From Pseudolabrys sp. (GTDB lineage: Bacteria; Pseudomonadota; Alphaproteobacteria; Rhizobiales; Xanthobacteraceae), in contig JAUXXH010000014.1 in the NCBI GenBank assembly GCA_030684935.1, positions 1 to 62,975 of the forward strand: a stretch of 62,975 nucleotides of DNA, written 5' to 3'. Shown piece by piece: positions 1 through 11,614 of the stretch. The notes under the pieces were generated by a model, which was not told where the DNA came from, made no database searches, and was given only the letters and a program-made list of their open reading frames with translations. Positions within the stretch are counted from its first letter, which is position 1. Each line of letters opens with the position of its first letter. Made by a program: the position numbers and the translations under genes.

Positions 1-753
1 CACCCGGTCGCCCTGGCGCACGACCAGATGGTCGATGCCGGGGAAGGCGCGGCTGTTCCAGGTCCACAGATTGAAATCGAGCATCGTCATGATCTTCGGC
101 ACATAGGCGCCGGGATCGATGTCGAAGGCGTTCAGCAGGAAGACGAAATCACGGTCGACGCGCATGAAAGCCGGGTCGCGCGGGTGCACGACAAAGAAGC
201 CCATCATGCCCATCGCCATCTGCACCATTTCGTCGGAGTGCGGGTGGTACATGAACGTCCCGCTTTTCTGCATGACGAATTCGTAGACGAAGGTTTTGCC
301 CGGCTTGATGTGCGGCTGGGTTACGCCGCCGACACCGTCCATGCCGTTCGGCAACAGCATGCCGTGCCAATGAACGGTGGTGTTTTCGGGCAGCTTGTTG
401 GTGACAAAGATGCGGACCTTGTCGCCCTCGACGCATTCGATGGTCGGGCCCGGCGATTGCCCGTTGTAGCCCCACAGATGCGCTTTCATGCCCGGCGCGA
501 TCTCGCGCACCACCGGCTCGGCGACGAGGTGGAATTCCTTCCAGTCGCCGTTCATGCGCCACGGCAGTGTCCAGCCGTTGAGCGTCACAACCGGCTGATA
601 GTCGGGGCCGTTTGAGGGATAAAGCGGCGGCTGCATCACCGCCGAATCCATGCTGGCCGCCTCGGGAATGGCGGCGGCGGCGGTACGGCCGCTGACCGCG
701 CTGGCGCCGGCGAGGGCGGCGGCCGATCCGAGAAATCCTCTGCGAGAAAACAT
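1..753 (-). CDS. multicopper oxidase, CopA-like (N-terminal part; runs off the window)
   Basis: Exported copper-dependent oxidase, probably oxidising Cu(I) in the periplasm. The 251 visible residues begin with a twin-arginine signal (SRRGFLG at residues 3-9, then an Ala-rich stretch), so export of a folded, cofactor-loaded enzyme is likely. Type-2/type-3 copper ligand motifs are visible: HWHG at 128-131 and YHPHSDE starting at 169, typical of cupredoxin domain 1. The remaining cupredoxin domains lie left of the window. It is the third gene after the His-rich protein and follows the TolC-like gene by 12 bp, so it belongs to one copper-export operon. The exact subfamily is inferred from context. 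Confidence 0.85.
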   Translation of the reverse strand, partial: MFSRRGFLGSAAALAGASAVSGRTAAAAIPEAASMDSAVMQPPLYPSNGPDYQPVVTLNGWTLPWRMNGDWKEFHLVAEPVVREIAPGMKAHLWGYNGQSPGPTIECVEGDKVRIFVTNKLPENTTVHWHGMLLPNGMDGVGGVTQPHIKPGKTFVYEFVMQKSGTFMYHPHSDEMVQMAMGMMGFFVVHPRDPAFMRVDRDFVFLLNAFDIDPGAYVPKIMTMLDFNLWTWNSRAFPGIDHLVVRQGDRV

Positions 754-765
754 GATCGCTCTCCT

Positions 766-2217
766 TCAGTGGCCGGCGGCTTCGCCGGCGGCAGCGATGG
801 TAGATGAGGATGATTGGCTCCCGGCGGCGCCGGGCGCACCGCCGTTGACGGTCATCAGCAGATCGGCGTCGGCAAGCCAGAAATCGCGCCGCGCATCGAT
901 GGCGGCGGCATTGGCGGCGAGGCGCTGGCGCGACTCCGTCAGCAGCGCGAACACGTCGATCTGCATGGCGTTGTAGCGCAGCAGCATCTCGTCCGAGATG
1001 ATCTTGCGCAGCGGCAAAACCTCACGCTGGTAATGCGCCGCGATGTCATAGGCCGCGCGATAGGAGCGGTAGGCATTGCGCGCCTCGGAGCGGACATTGA
1101 CGGCCTTCTCCACCAGGCGGTTGACCGCCATCTGATAGCGCTGCTCGGCCTCGCGGGCGCGCACCTCGCCGAAGTCGAACAAGGGAATCTGGAATTCGAC
1201 TTCGACGCCACGTTCGGTGACGCTGTCGCCATCGCCGCGCGTGGTCTTGGAGATGCCGGCAACCTCGAGCAGATTGACGAAGCGCGTCGCCTGCGTGAGC
1301 CCGTAGGATTTCGCCAATGTATCGACCTCGATGCGTGCGATCTGCAGATCGATGCGGCGTCGGATGGCGTCGACTTCGACGGCCGGTTGCGCCCGAGCCC
1401 GGGCCGGCAGCGGCGGCAGCGCTGCCAATCGGAAATTAAGGTCGCCGCCCCAGAGGCCGAGGGCACGCACCAGCCGTTCGCGGTCGGTGTCGACGCCACG
1501 GCGGGCGCTGGCGAGCTGCGCGGCGATGTCGGCGTGGAATACCTGCTCGCGCGCCTGGTCGAGCTTGTTCATGGCACCGCTTTCGCCCATGCGTTTGGCA
1601 AGCTGCACGGCGGTGCCCGACGCCGTCTGCGCTTGCTCCAGAACTGCCGCTTTGGCACGCGCGCCGGCCGCGCGCACATAGGCGCTGCGCGCCTCGGCCG
1701 CGATCCGCATCGTTTCGGCGATCGCCATCAGCTGTGCCTGACGAAAGCGCTGCGATGCGATCTCCGCGCGCGCCGGCAGGGTCGCCAGCGACAGGATATT
1801 GGCGACGATCTTGCGTTCAATCTCCACCTCTCCCGATCCGGCCATGCGCGACAGCGAGATTGCCGGATTGGGCGGCAGGCTGGCGCCGACCATGCCGGCT
1901 TCGGCCAGGCCGAGCTCGTTGTAGGCGGCCTGCAGGCCGCGGTTGTTCAGCAGGGCGATCTGCACCGCGGCGTCGGCGGTGAGTGGGCGCTTGAGCAGGC
2001 GCTCGACTTCGCCGCGCGCGGCCTGCGTGTCGGTTTCGGTGCGGAGCACGGCGACATCCTTGCCGAGCGTGATGTCGGCGAAGGTCGCCACCGGCGCCAT
2101 GCCGCCGTCGGGCGAAAAGCTGGCGCAGCCGGCGAGCAGGAATGCGCCAGTCATCGTTGCGGCAACGCGGGCTGCCGGACGGCACGGACGCAAACGCGGG
2201 ATCGATTGATACATCAT
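766..2217 (-). CDS. TolC-family outer membrane efflux lipoprotein
   Basis: Outer-membrane channel of a heavy-metal or copper efflux system (CusC/TolC family). The 483-residue length fits the family. The N-terminus is a lipoprotein signal with lipobox LAGC (Cys31), and the body has the repeated long Ala/Arg/Glu-rich helices and the second-half pseudo-repeat of outer membrane efflux proteins. It lies 12 bp upstream of the multicopper oxidase and 4 bp downstream of a small lipoprotein gene, on the same strand. Copper as substrate is inferred from the neighbours; no inner-membrane pump is visible in the window. Confidence 0.85.
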   Translation of the reverse strand: MMYQSIPRLRPCRPAARVAATMTGAFLLAGCASFSPDGGMAPVATFADITLGKDVAVLRTETDTQAARGEVERLLKRPLTADAAVQIALLNNRGLQAAYNELGLAEAGMVGASLPPNPAISLSRMAGSGEVEIERKIVANILSLATLPARAEIASQRFRQAQLMAIAETMRIAAEARSAYVRAAGARAKAAVLEQAQTASGTAVQLAKRMGESGAMNKLDQAREQVFHADIAAQLASARRGVDTDRERLVRALGLWGGDLNFRLAALPPLPARARAQPAVEVDAIRRRIDLQIARIEVDTLAKSYGLTQATRFVNLLEVAGISKTTRGDGDSVTERGVEVEFQIPLFDFGEVRAREAEQRYQMAVNRLVEKAVNVRSEARNAYRSYRAAYDIAAHYQREVLPLRKIISDEMLLRYNAMQIDVFALLTESRQRLAANAAAIDARRDFWLADADLLMTVNGGAPGAAGSQSSSSTIAAAGEAAGH

Positions 2218-2221
2218 GGCG

Positions 2222-2503
2222 TCACCGCTTCTGGCCGGGAGCGACGCGCCGGTTCTGCTCTAGCCATGGTAGGGGTTCGACAGGACGCTGGCTCGAATAG
2301 CCGCTGAGGACAGGCCGGTACGCCGCAGCGGGAACACGGACGCCCGGATCGGACGGCTGGGCGGCGGCAAACGGCTGCGGTGGAACCGTCGCGCAGCCCT
2401 GCAGAAGCAGGGCGACGGCTGCGGCAGTGGCAGGCAGCAAACAGCGCCGGACGATCGAACGCTGAATTACAGCGATCGACCACGGCCACAGGGGCGTGGA
2501 CAT
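2222..2503 (-). CDS. small proline-rich lipoprotein of the copper cassette
   Basis: A 93-residue predicted lipoprotein: a hydrophobic segment ends in lipobox LLQGC (Cys37), followed by a short Pro/Arg-rich tail with the block RPVLSGYSSQRPVEPLPW. I recognise no characterised domain. Short lipoproteins with this kind of tail sit beside copper-oxidase and TolC genes in other rhizobial copper cassettes, which fits its place 4 bp before the TolC-like gene. The true start could be downstream at a different codon, since the first 20 residues are not signal-like. Function unknown; an assembly or copper-handling role is inference only. Confidence 0.6.
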   Translation of the reverse strand: MSTPLWPWSIAVIQRSIVRRCLLPATAAAVALLLQGCATVPPQPFAAAQPSDPGVRVPAAAYRPVLSGYSSQRPVEPLPWLEQNRRVAPGQKR

Positions 2504-2571
2504 GACGGATTCCTCAAGCGTCGATTGATGGCACGCGCGCGCGGCGGCTCACGCCGCAACGGCACGACGGT

Positions 2572-2991
2572 TCAAAGCGACAGGAGGGATCGCGGCGGGC
2601 GGTCGATGCGGTCGGTGTCTTGCCCCGACAGGCTCTCGACGAAGAGTGAAGGGACGTGCGTGGTCGGCGGGTGCCGCCAACCGAAAACGTCAACGCTGGT
2701 CGCTATTGCGCTGATGCAGAACAGCCCACAGCACTTGCCGGTTTGGTTCTTTTCGTCATCGCCCGAGTTGGAATGATGGCTCGACCCAGCGCTGCCGTGA
2801 TGGCTTTCGCCCGTATCATGGTTGGCGTGGTGATCGCTCTGGCCGTGGTTTTTCTCGGTGAGGCAGTGCGCCGCCGCGGGGAGGGAATCGAGGGCCAACA
2901 CCGCCGTCGGCGTGATCAGGCACAATGCGTATAGTGCGACAAGCAAGCTTGCCGCACGCCTTCGCCGCTGACTGATTAACCAACGAAACAT
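2572..2991 (-). CDS. His/Cys-rich exported protein, probable copper binding
   Basis: First gene of the copper cassette. The start used here gives 139 residues beginning MFRWLISQ; a longer reading frame upstream lacks signal character. A basic n-region and a hydrophobic segment (residues 14-34) form a signal peptide or anchor. The central part is packed with histidines (HH pairs near 54, 64 and 72) followed by a CCGLFC motif at 87-92, both suited to binding Cu(I)/Cu(II). No known enzyme domain is seen. Divergent from hrcA across a 135-bp gap that must hold the copper-operon promoter. The metal-binding role is inferred from composition and neighbours. Confidence 0.6.
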   Translation of the reverse strand: MFRWLISQRRRRAASLLVALYALCLITPTAVLALDSLPAAAHCLTEKNHGQSDHHANHDTGESHHGSAGSSHHSNSGDDEKNQTGKCCGLFCISAIATSVDVFGWRHPPTTHVPSLFVESLSGQDTDRIDRPPRSLLSL

Positions 2992-3126
2992 ACGGACAAT
3001 CCGTGCAGCTGCCGATTGTGTGCGGCAACCACCGCAAAAGCTGCCATGATAAACAGGTACCGGCAAGCCGAACTTGAAAATGTCCACTCAAATGGTCAAT
3101 TCTAAGGCGCGTTAAGGAGTTTCCTC

Positions 3127-4212
3127 TTGGCTTCCCACGATGTTCCGATCGGCGCGACCCAGGTCAGCCTCGCGGCGCTGAACGAGCGCTCGCGGGAGAT
3201 TTTCCGCTCGATCGTCGAAAGCTATCTGACCACCGGCGAGCCGGTCGGTTCGCGCAACCTGTCGCGCATCCTGCCGATCTCGCTGTCGCCCGCCTCGGTG
3301 CGCAACGTGATGTCCGACCTCGAACAGCTCGGCCTGATCTTCGCGCCGCATACCTCGGCCGGCCGGCTGCCGACCGAGCTCGGCCTGCGGTTTTTCGTCG
3401 ACGCGTTGATGCAGATCGGTGACCTGAACGAGACCGACCGCCGCTCGATCGAGGCGCAGGTCGCCGGTGCGGCCAGCAACAAGTCGGTGGAGTCGGTGCT
3501 GACCGAGGCCTCGCAGATGCTGTCCGGCCTCACCCGGTCGGCCGGCGTGGTGCTGACCGCCAAGCACAATGTGCGGCTCAAGCACATCGAGTTCGTGCGG
3601 CTGGAGCCGGAGCGTGCGCTGGCGGTGCTGGTCGCGGAAGACGGCCAGGTCGAGAATCGCGTGCTCAACGTGCCGGCCGGGCTGCCGCCATCGGCGCTGA
3701 CCGAGGCGGCCAATTTTCTCAACGCCCATCTCCGCGGCAAGACGCTGAACGAATTGCGCAGCGAAATCGAAAACGCGCTGGTGAAGGGACAGGCCGAACT
3801 CGATCAACTGACCCAGAAGGTCATCTCGACCGGGCTGGCGAGCTGGTCGGGCGGCGAAAGCGACGAGCGTCAGCTGATCGTGCGCGGGCATTCCAATCTG
3901 CTCGACGATCTGCATGCGCTCGAGGATCTGGAGCGGGTGCGCTCACTGTTCGATGCGCTGGAGACCAAGCGCGGCGTCATCGACCTGCTCGGCCGCGCCG
4001 AGCGCGCCGACGGGGTGCGCATCTTCATCGGCTCGGAGAACAAGCTGTTCTCGCTGTCCGGCTCGTCCACCATCGTCGCGCCATACCGCGACGGCGAGGG
4101 CCGGATTGTCGGGGTGATCGGCGTGATCGGCCCGACCCGGCTCAATTATGCCCGCATCATCCCCATGGTGGATTATACCGCCCGTGTCGTGACGCGGCTT
4201 TTGACCCCATAA
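3127..4212 (+). CDS. hrcA: heat-inducible transcription repressor HrcA
   Basis: Repressor of class I heat-shock genes, binding CIRCE operators (in alphaproteobacteria usually at groESL). The 361-residue protein has the N-terminal winged helix (about residues 15-85, with [19 protein letters not shown] and SPASVRNVM) and the C-terminal HrcA domain. The start is TTG, supported by an AAGGAG ribosome binding site 7 bases upstream; no ATG fits. No CIRCE element is visible in its own upstream region. It begins the hrcA-grpE pair and is divergent from the copper cassette. Confidence 0.95.
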   Translation: MASHDVPIGATQVSLAALNERSREIFRSIVESYLTTGEPVGSRNLSRILPISLSPASVRNVMSDLEQLGLIFAPHTSAGRLPTELGLRFFVDALMQIGDLNETDRRSIEAQVAGAASNKSVESVLTEASQMLSGLTRSAGVVLTAKHNVRLKHIEFVRLEPERALAVLVAEDGQVENRVLNVPAGLPPSALTEAANFLNAHLRGKTLNELRSEIENALVKGQAELDQLTQKVISTGLASWSGGESDERQLIVRGHSNLLDDLHALEDLERVRSLFDALETKRGVIDLLGRAERADGVRIFIGSENKLFSLSGSSTIVAPYRDGEGRIVGVIGVIGPTRLNYARIIPMVDYTARVVTRLLTP

Positions 4213-4289
4213 CGCGCTGAAAGCTTGATTTTTGCGCCACGAACCCTGATATCCCGGGCAATCGAACATTCTGAGGACGGATTGAGAAC

Positions 4290-4901
4290 ATGACGGATAA
4301 GCCTGCCGAAAACGACACCGTTGCCAGGTCGGAGGGCGATGCCGCCGCTGTTGGCGCGCCCGAAATGGTGCCGGCCGAGCAGGTGACCGCCGCGCTGGAA
4401 GCGGCCGCGGAGTTCAAGGACAAGCATCTGCGCCTGCTGGCGGAGATGGAGAATTTGCGCCGCCGCACCGAGCGCGAGATCGCCGATGCGCGGACCTATG
4501 GTGTTTCCGGCTTTGCCCGCGACGTGCTGGCGGTGGCCGACAACATGCACCGCGCGCTGGAGGCGATCGGCCCCGAACTGCGCGACTCGGCCGATGCCAA
4601 GCTGAAGGCGATGATCGAGGGTGTCGAGCTGACCGAGCGCGAACTGATGAAGGTGCTGGAGAAGAACGGCGTCAAGAAATTCTCGCCGGATGGCGAGCGG
4701 TTCGATCCGAACGTCCATCAGGCGATGTTCGAGGTGCCGGAGGCCGACGTGCCGCCGGGGCACGTCGCGCAGGTGATCCAGGCCGGCTACATGCTCGGCG
4801 AGCGGATGCTGCGGCCGGCGCTGGTCGGGGTCGCCAAGGCGGCACCGCGGCCGAAACAGGCCGCTTCCGGCAATGAGGCGCCCGGCAGCGCGGAGCAATA
4901 G
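4290..4901 (+). CDS. grpE: nucleotide exchange factor GrpE
   Basis: Cochaperone that releases ADP from DnaK. At 203 residues it has normal length: an acidic, variable N-terminus, a long coiled coil (about residues 30-90, with the [12 protein letters not shown] block) and the C-terminal beta domain with [10 protein letters not shown] near 145-155. It lies 77 bp after hrcA on the same strand and is probably co-transcribed. It is followed head-to-head within 3 bp by the stop of an oppositely oriented gene, which separates it from dnaK. Confidence 0.95.
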   Translation: MTDKPAENDTVARSEGDAAAVGAPEMVPAEQVTAALEAAAEFKDKHLRLLAEMENLRRRTEREIADARTYGVSGFARDVLAVADNMHRALEAIGPELRDSADAKLKAMIEGVELTERELMKVLEKNGVKKFSPDGERFDPNVHQAMFEVPEADVPPGHVAQVIQAGYMLGERMLRPALVGVAKAAPRPKQAASGNEAPGSAEQ

Positions 4902-4904
4902 GCC

Positions 4905-5843
4905 TTATTTGGCCTCGACCCCGTCGCGCACCGCGCGGAAGCGCGGAAACAGCGTGTCCCACTGCTCTTTGGGGGCGACGCCGATGACGCGCAGAAAGCC
5001 GCCGCTGCCGAACCGCACCCACTGCACCAGCGCCACCGGCTCTTCGGCCGGCCCCTTGGCTTGCGCCCGGGTCTCGTAGCCTGGCTGGCCGCTGAGGCGC
5101 ATCGGTTCGGACAGCTGCAGCCGGACCTCGCGCAGCGGCGTCGTCATCAGCAAGTCGTTGACGAAGCGGCCCCGGTCGCTCGCATTGGCGGGCCCGCCGC
5201 GTCCGACCGACACGATCATGTACGGCTGCTTGCTGATGTCGTCGCTCGGTCCGTCGGTCAGAATCGCGCCGCCGGCCGGCATCACCTGCATGACCCGGAA
5301 ACCGGCCATGTCGCCCAGCGTGAAGGGAAGCATGCCGATCTGCTCGTCGATCGGCATGCCCCGGACCGTGACGCTGGCCAGCAGCTTGCGGATCAGATCG
5401 TCGGTATAAACGTCGCGCGCCGCCTCCGGCACCTGGACATTGATCAGCATGGTCAGGTCCTGCTCCGGGGTGCCGCCGGCCAGCAGGATCCATTTTTTCG
5501 CGGCGGCGCCGTCCTGGGTGGACTGGCCGCTCACGAGAACGCCAATGCCGCCGCTGACGGAAAATTTCTCGTGCTCGACGCCCTCGATGCCGGGCTGGTC
5601 CTTGGCCAAAGCGGAACGTTCCAATTCCGCATAGGCGATCCCGGGCAGTTCGACCACGGTGACGGCCACCTTGCGCTCGGCGTCCTCGAATCCCGGAAAG
5701 CGCTGGCTCGGCACCAGTTTGCCGACCGGCTCCAGGCCGACCCGCAGACCGGCCGGATAGACGGGTTCGGCCGCTGCGGGCAGCGCAGTCGCGCCCGCGG
5801 TTACAAGGAAAGTCAATAAAACGAGGATCGGTCGGCGCAACAT
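4905..5843 (-). CDS. exported protein of unknown function
   Basis: A 312-residue protein with a clean Sec signal peptide (a hydrophobic run after MLRRP, cleavage near AAAEP at residues 25-27). The mature part has no motif I recognise; mixed alpha/beta composition and no further membrane segment suggest a soluble periplasmic protein. An alternative ATG at 5888 would add 15 residues (MTRLSRRLFLKAALP). Neither start has a strong ribosome binding site. It is wedged between grpE and dnaK on the opposite strand, divergent from dnaK. A much longer antisense frame in this register across dnaK is an artefact of GC-rich coding DNA. Confidence 0.75.
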   Translation of the reverse strand: MLRRPILVLLTFLVTAGATALPAAAEPVYPAGLRVGLEPVGKLVPSQRFPGFEDAERKVAVTVVELPGIAYAELERSALAKDQPGIEGVEHEKFSVSGGIGVLVSGQSTQDGAAAKKWILLAGGTPEQDLTMLINVQVPEAARDVYTDDLIRKLLASVTVRGMPIDEQIGMLPFTLGDMAGFRVMQVMPAGGAILTDGPSDDISKQPYMIVSVGRGGPANASDRGRFVNDLLMTTPLREVRLQLSEPMRLSGQPGYETRAQAKGPAEEPVALVQWVRFGSGGFLRVIGVAPKEQWDTLFPRFRAVRDGVEAK

Positions 5844-6039
5844 GGGCAGCGCTGCTTTCAAAAATAACCGGCGGGAAAGGCGGGTCATGCCCATCTGCCG
5901 GACGACTGAGGCGCGGGCGTGGCGCCCGGCACTGGCGGCCGCTCGCCGCGGGGCCCGGCTTCCGACGCCAGGGCGGGCGTAGCGGGCGCCAGGGCGGACC
6001 TTGGGGGCCACTTGCTGCAACACTCTGCCACACTTGCGT

Positions 6040-6070
6040 CTTGCGGCCCCCCGGGGCCCTCCTATATGAG
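6040..6070 (+). promoter_or_regulatory. RpoH (sigma-32) type promoter of dnaK
   Basis: CTTG at 6040-6043, a 17-base spacer, then CCTATATGAG at 6061-6070. This matches the alphaproteobacterial RpoH consensus CTTG-N17/18-CYTATNTNNG at every fixed position. It would start transcription near 6077, giving a dnaK leader of about 127 nt. The rest of the 5844-6203 gap shows only C/G-rich runs (6044-6060). Confidence 0.75.
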
Positions 6071-6203
6071 CCTTGCACCGCGAATGACGCGGGCAATCGT
6101 GTATCCAGGGGGCTGGATCAGGGGGTCTGCGGATGAGCCGTGGACGATCCCATACGGGCGCCAAGTGGCCCGGCCGGCCTGCCGCAAATAAAAGAGGAAG
6201 AAC

Positions 6204-8129
<1,926 letters not shown>

Positions 8130-8145
8130 CGGCCGGAGCCACACC

Positions 8146-8267
8146 ATGGCCCTCATCCTGAGGAGCGCGAAGCGCGTCTCGAAGGATGGGGGCCATTTTG
8201 TTCGCGGCCTATCAATCGGGGCTTCGTCCTTCGAGACGCGATCTTTCAGATCGCCCCTCAGGACGAG
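8146..8267. repeat. palindromic intergenic repeat, family C (dnaK-dnaJ gap)
   Basis: Two inverted modules: 8146-8196 (CCTCATCCTGAGGAGC, then GCGTCTCGAAGGATGG) and 8221-8267 (TCCTTCGAGACGCG, then CCCCTCAGGACGAG). The same words recur at 60677-60720 and 62680-62835. It sits in the 149-bp dnaK-dnaJ gap and could fold in the transcript. Confidence 0.75.
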
Positions 8268-8278
8268 GAATTAAGAGA

Positions 8279-9418
8279 ATGTCCAAACGCGACTACTACG
8301 AGATTCTCGGCGTCTCGCAGACCTGCACCGAAGTCGAGCTGAAGGCCGCCTATCGCAAGCTGGCGATGCAGCACCATCCGGATCGCAATCCCGGCAATGC
8401 CGAGTGCGAGCACAAGTTCAAGGAACTCAGCGAAGCCTATGATGTGCTCAAGGACGGCGACAAGCGCGCCGCCTATGACCGCTTCGGCCATGCCGCGTTC
8501 GAACAGGGCGGCGGCGGACCGGGCTTCGGCGCCGACTTCGCCTCGTCGTTCTCCGACATCTTCGACGACCTGTTCGGCATGGCCGGCGGCAGGCGCACTG
8601 GGCGGGGCAACGGGCGCGAGCGCGGCTCCGACCTGCGCTACAACATGGAAATCACCCTCGAGGATGCGTTCGGCGGCAAGACCGCGCAGATCCGCATCCC
8701 GACCTCGGTGACCTGCGAGACCTGCTCCGGCACCGGCGCCAAGCCCGGCACCAAGCCGAAGACCTGCCAGCACTGCGGCGGCGCCGGCAAGATCCGGCAC
8801 GCCCAGGGCTTCTTCACGCTGGAGCGCACCTGCCCGGTCTGCCAGGGCCGCGGCCAGATGATCGAGGATCCCTGCGCGGCCTGTGACGGCGCCGGCCGGA
8901 CCACCCGCGAGCGCATGCTGTCGGTCAATATTCCACCGGGCGTCGAGGACGGAACCCGGATCCGTCTCGCCGGCGAGGGCGAGGCGGGCGTCCGCGGCGG
9001 ACCGCCGGGCGACCTGTATATTTTCCTGTCCCTGGCCCCGCACGAGTTCTTCCAGCGCGATGGCGCGGACCTTCATTGCCGGGTGCCGATTTCCATGGGA
9101 ACGGCGGCCTTGGGCGGCGATTTCGAGGTGCCGGCGATCGACGGCAGCACCGCCCGGGTCAAGGTTCCCGGCGGCACCCAGACGGGCCGCCGGTTCCGGC
9201 TCTCGGGCAAGGGCATGCCGGTCCTCCGGTCGAAACAAAGCGGCGACATGTACGTTCAAGTAACGGTGGAAACGCCGCAGAACCTGAGCAAACGTCAGCG
9301 CGAGCTGCTGGCTGAGTTCGAAAAACTGTCGTCCCAGGATACGCAGCCGGAATCGTCCGGATTCTTCAATAGAGTCAAAGAGTTTCTCGACGGAATGGGA
9401 AGTCGCGGCAGCCAATAG
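8279..9418 (+). CDS. dnaJ: chaperone protein DnaJ (Hsp40)
   Basis: Cochaperone that stimulates DnaK ATPase activity and delivers substrates. The 379-residue protein starts at [12 protein letters not shown]; a longer frame to 8186 runs through the intergenic repeat and is not used. Domains in order: J domain with HPD (HHPDRNPG near 32-39), Gly/Phe-rich linker, zinc-finger region with four CxxCxGxG-type motifs (CETC, CQHC, CPVC, CAAC, about 143-203) and the C-terminal substrate domain. Same strand as dnaK; transcription may read through the repeat-bearing gap. Confidence 0.97.
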   Translation: MSKRDYYEILGVSQTCTEVELKAAYRKLAMQHHPDRNPGNAECEHKFKELSEAYDVLKDGDKRAAYDRFGHAAFEQGGGGPGFGADFASSFSDIFDDLFGMAGGRRTGRGNGRERGSDLRYNMEITLEDAFGGKTAQIRIPTSVTCETCSGTGAKPGTKPKTCQHCGGAGKIRHAQGFFTLERTCPVCQGRGQMIEDPCAACDGAGRTTRERMLSVNIPPGVEDGTRIRLAGEGEAGVRGGPPGDLYIFLSLAPHEFFQRDGADLHCRVPISMGTAALGGDFEVPAIDGSTARVKVPGGTQTGRRFRLSGKGMPVLRSKQSGDMYVQVTVETPQNLSKRQRELLAEFEKLSSQDTQPESSGFFNRVKEFLDGMGSRGSQ

Positions 9419-9501
9419 TATCTTGACCCTTCGCTCCGCGCCCTATACCCGTGAGGGTCGCGGGACTTTATTTACCCGCAACAAGGCGTGACCCCGCAGC
9501 A

Positions 9502-10104
9502 ATGCCTTCACATTCACTAGCGCGCGCCGAAAAGAAGAACCTGCGTCTCGACGACCAGGTGCAATTCATTCGTTCGTGGATCGAAAAGCCGCTCTCGACC
9601 GGCGCGGTGATGCCGTCGAGCCGGGCGCTGGCCCGCACCATGGCGAGCTATGTCGATCCGGCGTCGAGCGGGCCGGTGATCGAGCTGGGGCCGGGAACCG
9701 GTCCCGTGACCGAGGCGCTGGTCAAGCGCGGCATCGACCCGGCGCGCCTGATCCTGGTTGAATTCAATCCCGACTTCTGCGCGCTGCTGCGCGCGCGCTA
9801 TCCGGCGGCGACGGTGGTGCAGGGCGATGCCTACCGGCTCCGCGGCCTGCTGGAGACGTTTGTGCGTGAACCCGCCGCAGCGATGGTGTCGGGTCTGCCG
9901 CTGGTGACCAAGCCGTTGCGCACGCGGCTGCGCCTGATCGGCGACGCCATGAACCTGCTGAAGCCCGGCGCGCCCTTCATTCAGTTCACTTACGCGATGG
10001 GCCCGCCGATTCCGAAAGCGCATACCGGGATCAAGGCCGAGTCCTCCGAGCTGATCTGGATGAACCTGCCGCCGGCCCGCGTCTGGATCTACCGCGGCAA
10101 GTAA
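9502..10104 (+). CDS. PmtA-like phospholipid N-methyltransferase
   Basis: SAM-dependent methyltransferase of the family that methylates phosphatidylethanolamine toward phosphatidylcholine in rhizobia and Rhodobacter. At 200 residues it has the expected length. The SAM site is visible as IELGPGTGPVTEALVKRG (about 56-73), followed by VEFNPDF. The start MPSHSLARAEKKN is preferred; an upstream extension to 9451 looks non-coding. It is a single gene between dnaJ and a repeat. A related rRNA dimethylase-type specificity cannot be excluded. Confidence 0.75.
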   Translation: MPSHSLARAEKKNLRLDDQVQFIRSWIEKPLSTGAVMPSSRALARTMASYVDPASSGPVIELGPGTGPVTEALVKRGIDPARLILVEFNPDFCALLRARYPAATVVQGDAYRLRGLLETFVREPAAAMVSGLPLVTKPLRTRLRLIGDAMNLLKPGAPFIQFTYAMGPPIPKAHTGIKAESSELIWMNLPPARVWIYRGK

Positions 10105-10159
10105 GCCGTCGGTACGCCGCCGTCAGCGGAAAGACGCTGCAACCCAATTGTGTTTTTGT

Positions 10160-10280
10160 CGTCACCGGGCTTGTCCCGGTGACCCCGCTTGGGTGAGCAT
10201 GGTGCCACCCTGAACGATGGCCGGGACATAGGCGCGCGAAGCGACGCCGTCCTATGAACGGCTATGCCCGGCCATGACAG
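10160..10280. repeat. palindromic intergenic repeat, family B
   Basis: Inverted module CACCGGGCTTGTCCCGGTGA at 10162-10181 and a second partner TGCCCGGCCATGACAG ending at 10280, with GGCCGGGACATAGGCGCG between. Related copies are at 21176-21295, 26738-26825 and 50292-50316. It fills most of the gap before the FMN reductase gene. Confidence 0.7.
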
Positions 10281-10295
10281 TATCGAGTGCCGCCG

Positions 10296-10877
10296 ATGCC
10301 GAGCCCGAAAATACTGGTGATCCCCGGCTCGAACCGGGCCGGATCGCACAACGTCAGGCTGGCAGCGCTGGCGGCCAAGGAGCTGACGCTGATCGACGCC
10401 GACGTCACCCGCATCTCGCTGCAGGATTACCCGCTGCCGCTCTATGACGCCGATCTCGAAGTGCGCAACGATCTGCCTGCCAACGCCGTCAAGCTGAAAC
10501 AGATGATGATGGCGCATCACGGCGTGTTCATCGCCAGCCCCGAATATTCCGCTTCGGTCACGCCGCTGCTCAAGAACGCCATCGACTGGGTGTCGCGCGT
10601 GCGCGAGCGCAACGACCCGCTGTATGCCGCCTTCAGAAACCGCGTCTTCGCCATCAGCGCCGCCTCGCCGGAGCGCAGCGGCGGCCTGCGCTCGCTGATG
10701 GCGTTGCGGCAGATACTCGAACTCGGCTGCGGCGCCCTGGTGATCCCGGAGCAGGTGGCGGTGCAGCAGGCCGACCAGGCCTTCGACGACATGGACAATC
10801 TCATCGAACTCCGCACCGCCAATCTGCTGCGGGCGCAACTGGCGCGGCTGGTGGAGATGGCAAGACTTTTCGCATGA
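10296..10877 (+). CDS. NADPH-dependent FMN reductase family protein
   Basis: Flavodoxin-fold oxidoreductase reducing FMN or quinones with NAD(P)H. The 193-residue protein shows the FMN phosphate loop [11 protein letters not shown] near residues 9-19 and the family block [21 protein letters not shown] near 81-101. ATG at 10296 is preferred over a GTG nine bases upstream. Its TGA overlaps an ATG that could start pyrF, so the two genes are probably co-transcribed. The substrate cannot be read from the sequence. Confidence 0.85.
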   Translation: MPSPKILVIPGSNRAGSHNVRLAALAAKELTLIDADVTRISLQDYPLPLYDADLEVRNDLPANAVKLKQMMMAHHGVFIASPEYSASVTPLLKNAIDWVSRVRERNDPLYAAFRNRVFAISAASPERSGGLRSLMALRQILELGCGALVIPEQVAVQQADQAFDDMDNLIELRTANLLRAQLARLVEMARLFA

Positions 10878-10888
10878 AGGCTGATGGC

Positions 10889-11602
10889 ATGAACGAACGA
10901 ACGAACGAGAACGCCCGCGACCGGATGATCGTCGCGCTCGATCTGCCGACGGTCAAAGAGGCCGAAGCCATGGTGGCGCGCCTCGGCGATTCAGTATCGT
11001 TTTACAAGATCGGCTATCAGCTCGCCTTCGCCGGCGGTCTGTCGTTTGCGGAGAGCCTGGTCGGCGCCGGCAAGAAAGTGTTCCTCGATCTCAAGCTGCA
11101 CGATATCGGCAATACCGTCGCCAAGGGCGTCGAAAGCGTCGCGCAGGTCGGCGCCACATTCCTGACCGTGCATGCCTATCCGCAGACCATGAAGGCGGCG
11201 GTCGAGGGGAAGCGCGGCTCGCCGCTACGCATACTCGCGGTGACGGTGCTGACATCTTATGACGACGCCGACCTGTTCGCGGCCGGCTCGAAGCTTGGCG
11301 TCAGCGCGCTGGTGACGCACCGCGCCGGCCAGGCCCGCGACCTCGGCGTCGACGGGCTGGTATGCTCCGCCGAAGAGGCCGCCAATCTGCGCAAGCTGGT
11401 TGGCCCGTCGATGGCGCTGGTGACGCCGGGCATCCGCCCGGCCGGCAGTGCGGCGGGCGACCAGAAGCGGGTGATGACGCCGGCCAGGGCGATCGCCGCC
11501 GGCGCAGACTATCTGGTGATCGGCCGGCCGATCGTCGAAGCGGCGGATCCGAAAGCGGCAGCGGAGGCCATCTTCACCGAGATGAAGCAGGCCATAACCT
11601 GA
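10889..11602 (+). CDS. pyrF: orotidine 5'-phosphate decarboxylase
   Basis: Catalyses the last step of UMP synthesis, decarboxylating OMP. The 237 residues fit group 1 PyrF. The N-terminal strand MIVALD, the catalytic signature [13 protein letters not shown] (about residues 58-70) and the phosphate-binding [11 protein letters not shown] near the C-terminus are present. Start at 10889 has GAAGG eight bases upstream; an alternative ATG at 10874 overlaps the previous stop (ATGA) but lacks a ribosome binding site. Followed by a DUF1330 gene 12 bp later. Confidence 0.95.
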   Translation: MNERTNENARDRMIVALDLPTVKEAEAMVARLGDSVSFYKIGYQLAFAGGLSFAESLVGAGKKVFLDLKLHDIGNTVAKGVESVAQVGATFLTVHAYPQTMKAAVEGKRGSPLRILAVTVLTSYDDADLFAAGSKLGVSALVTHRAGQARDLGVDGLVCSAEEAANLRKLVGPSMALVTPGIRPAGSAAGDQKRVMTPARAIAAGADYLVIGRPIVEAADPKAAAEAIFTEMKQAIT

Positions 11603-11614
11603 GGGAGGAGCGGT

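Noticed and set aside
3000..3126. CIRCE operator before hrcA
   Set aside because: I looked for TTAGCACTC-N9-GAGTGCTAA and found no match; the element is likely at groESL elsewhere.
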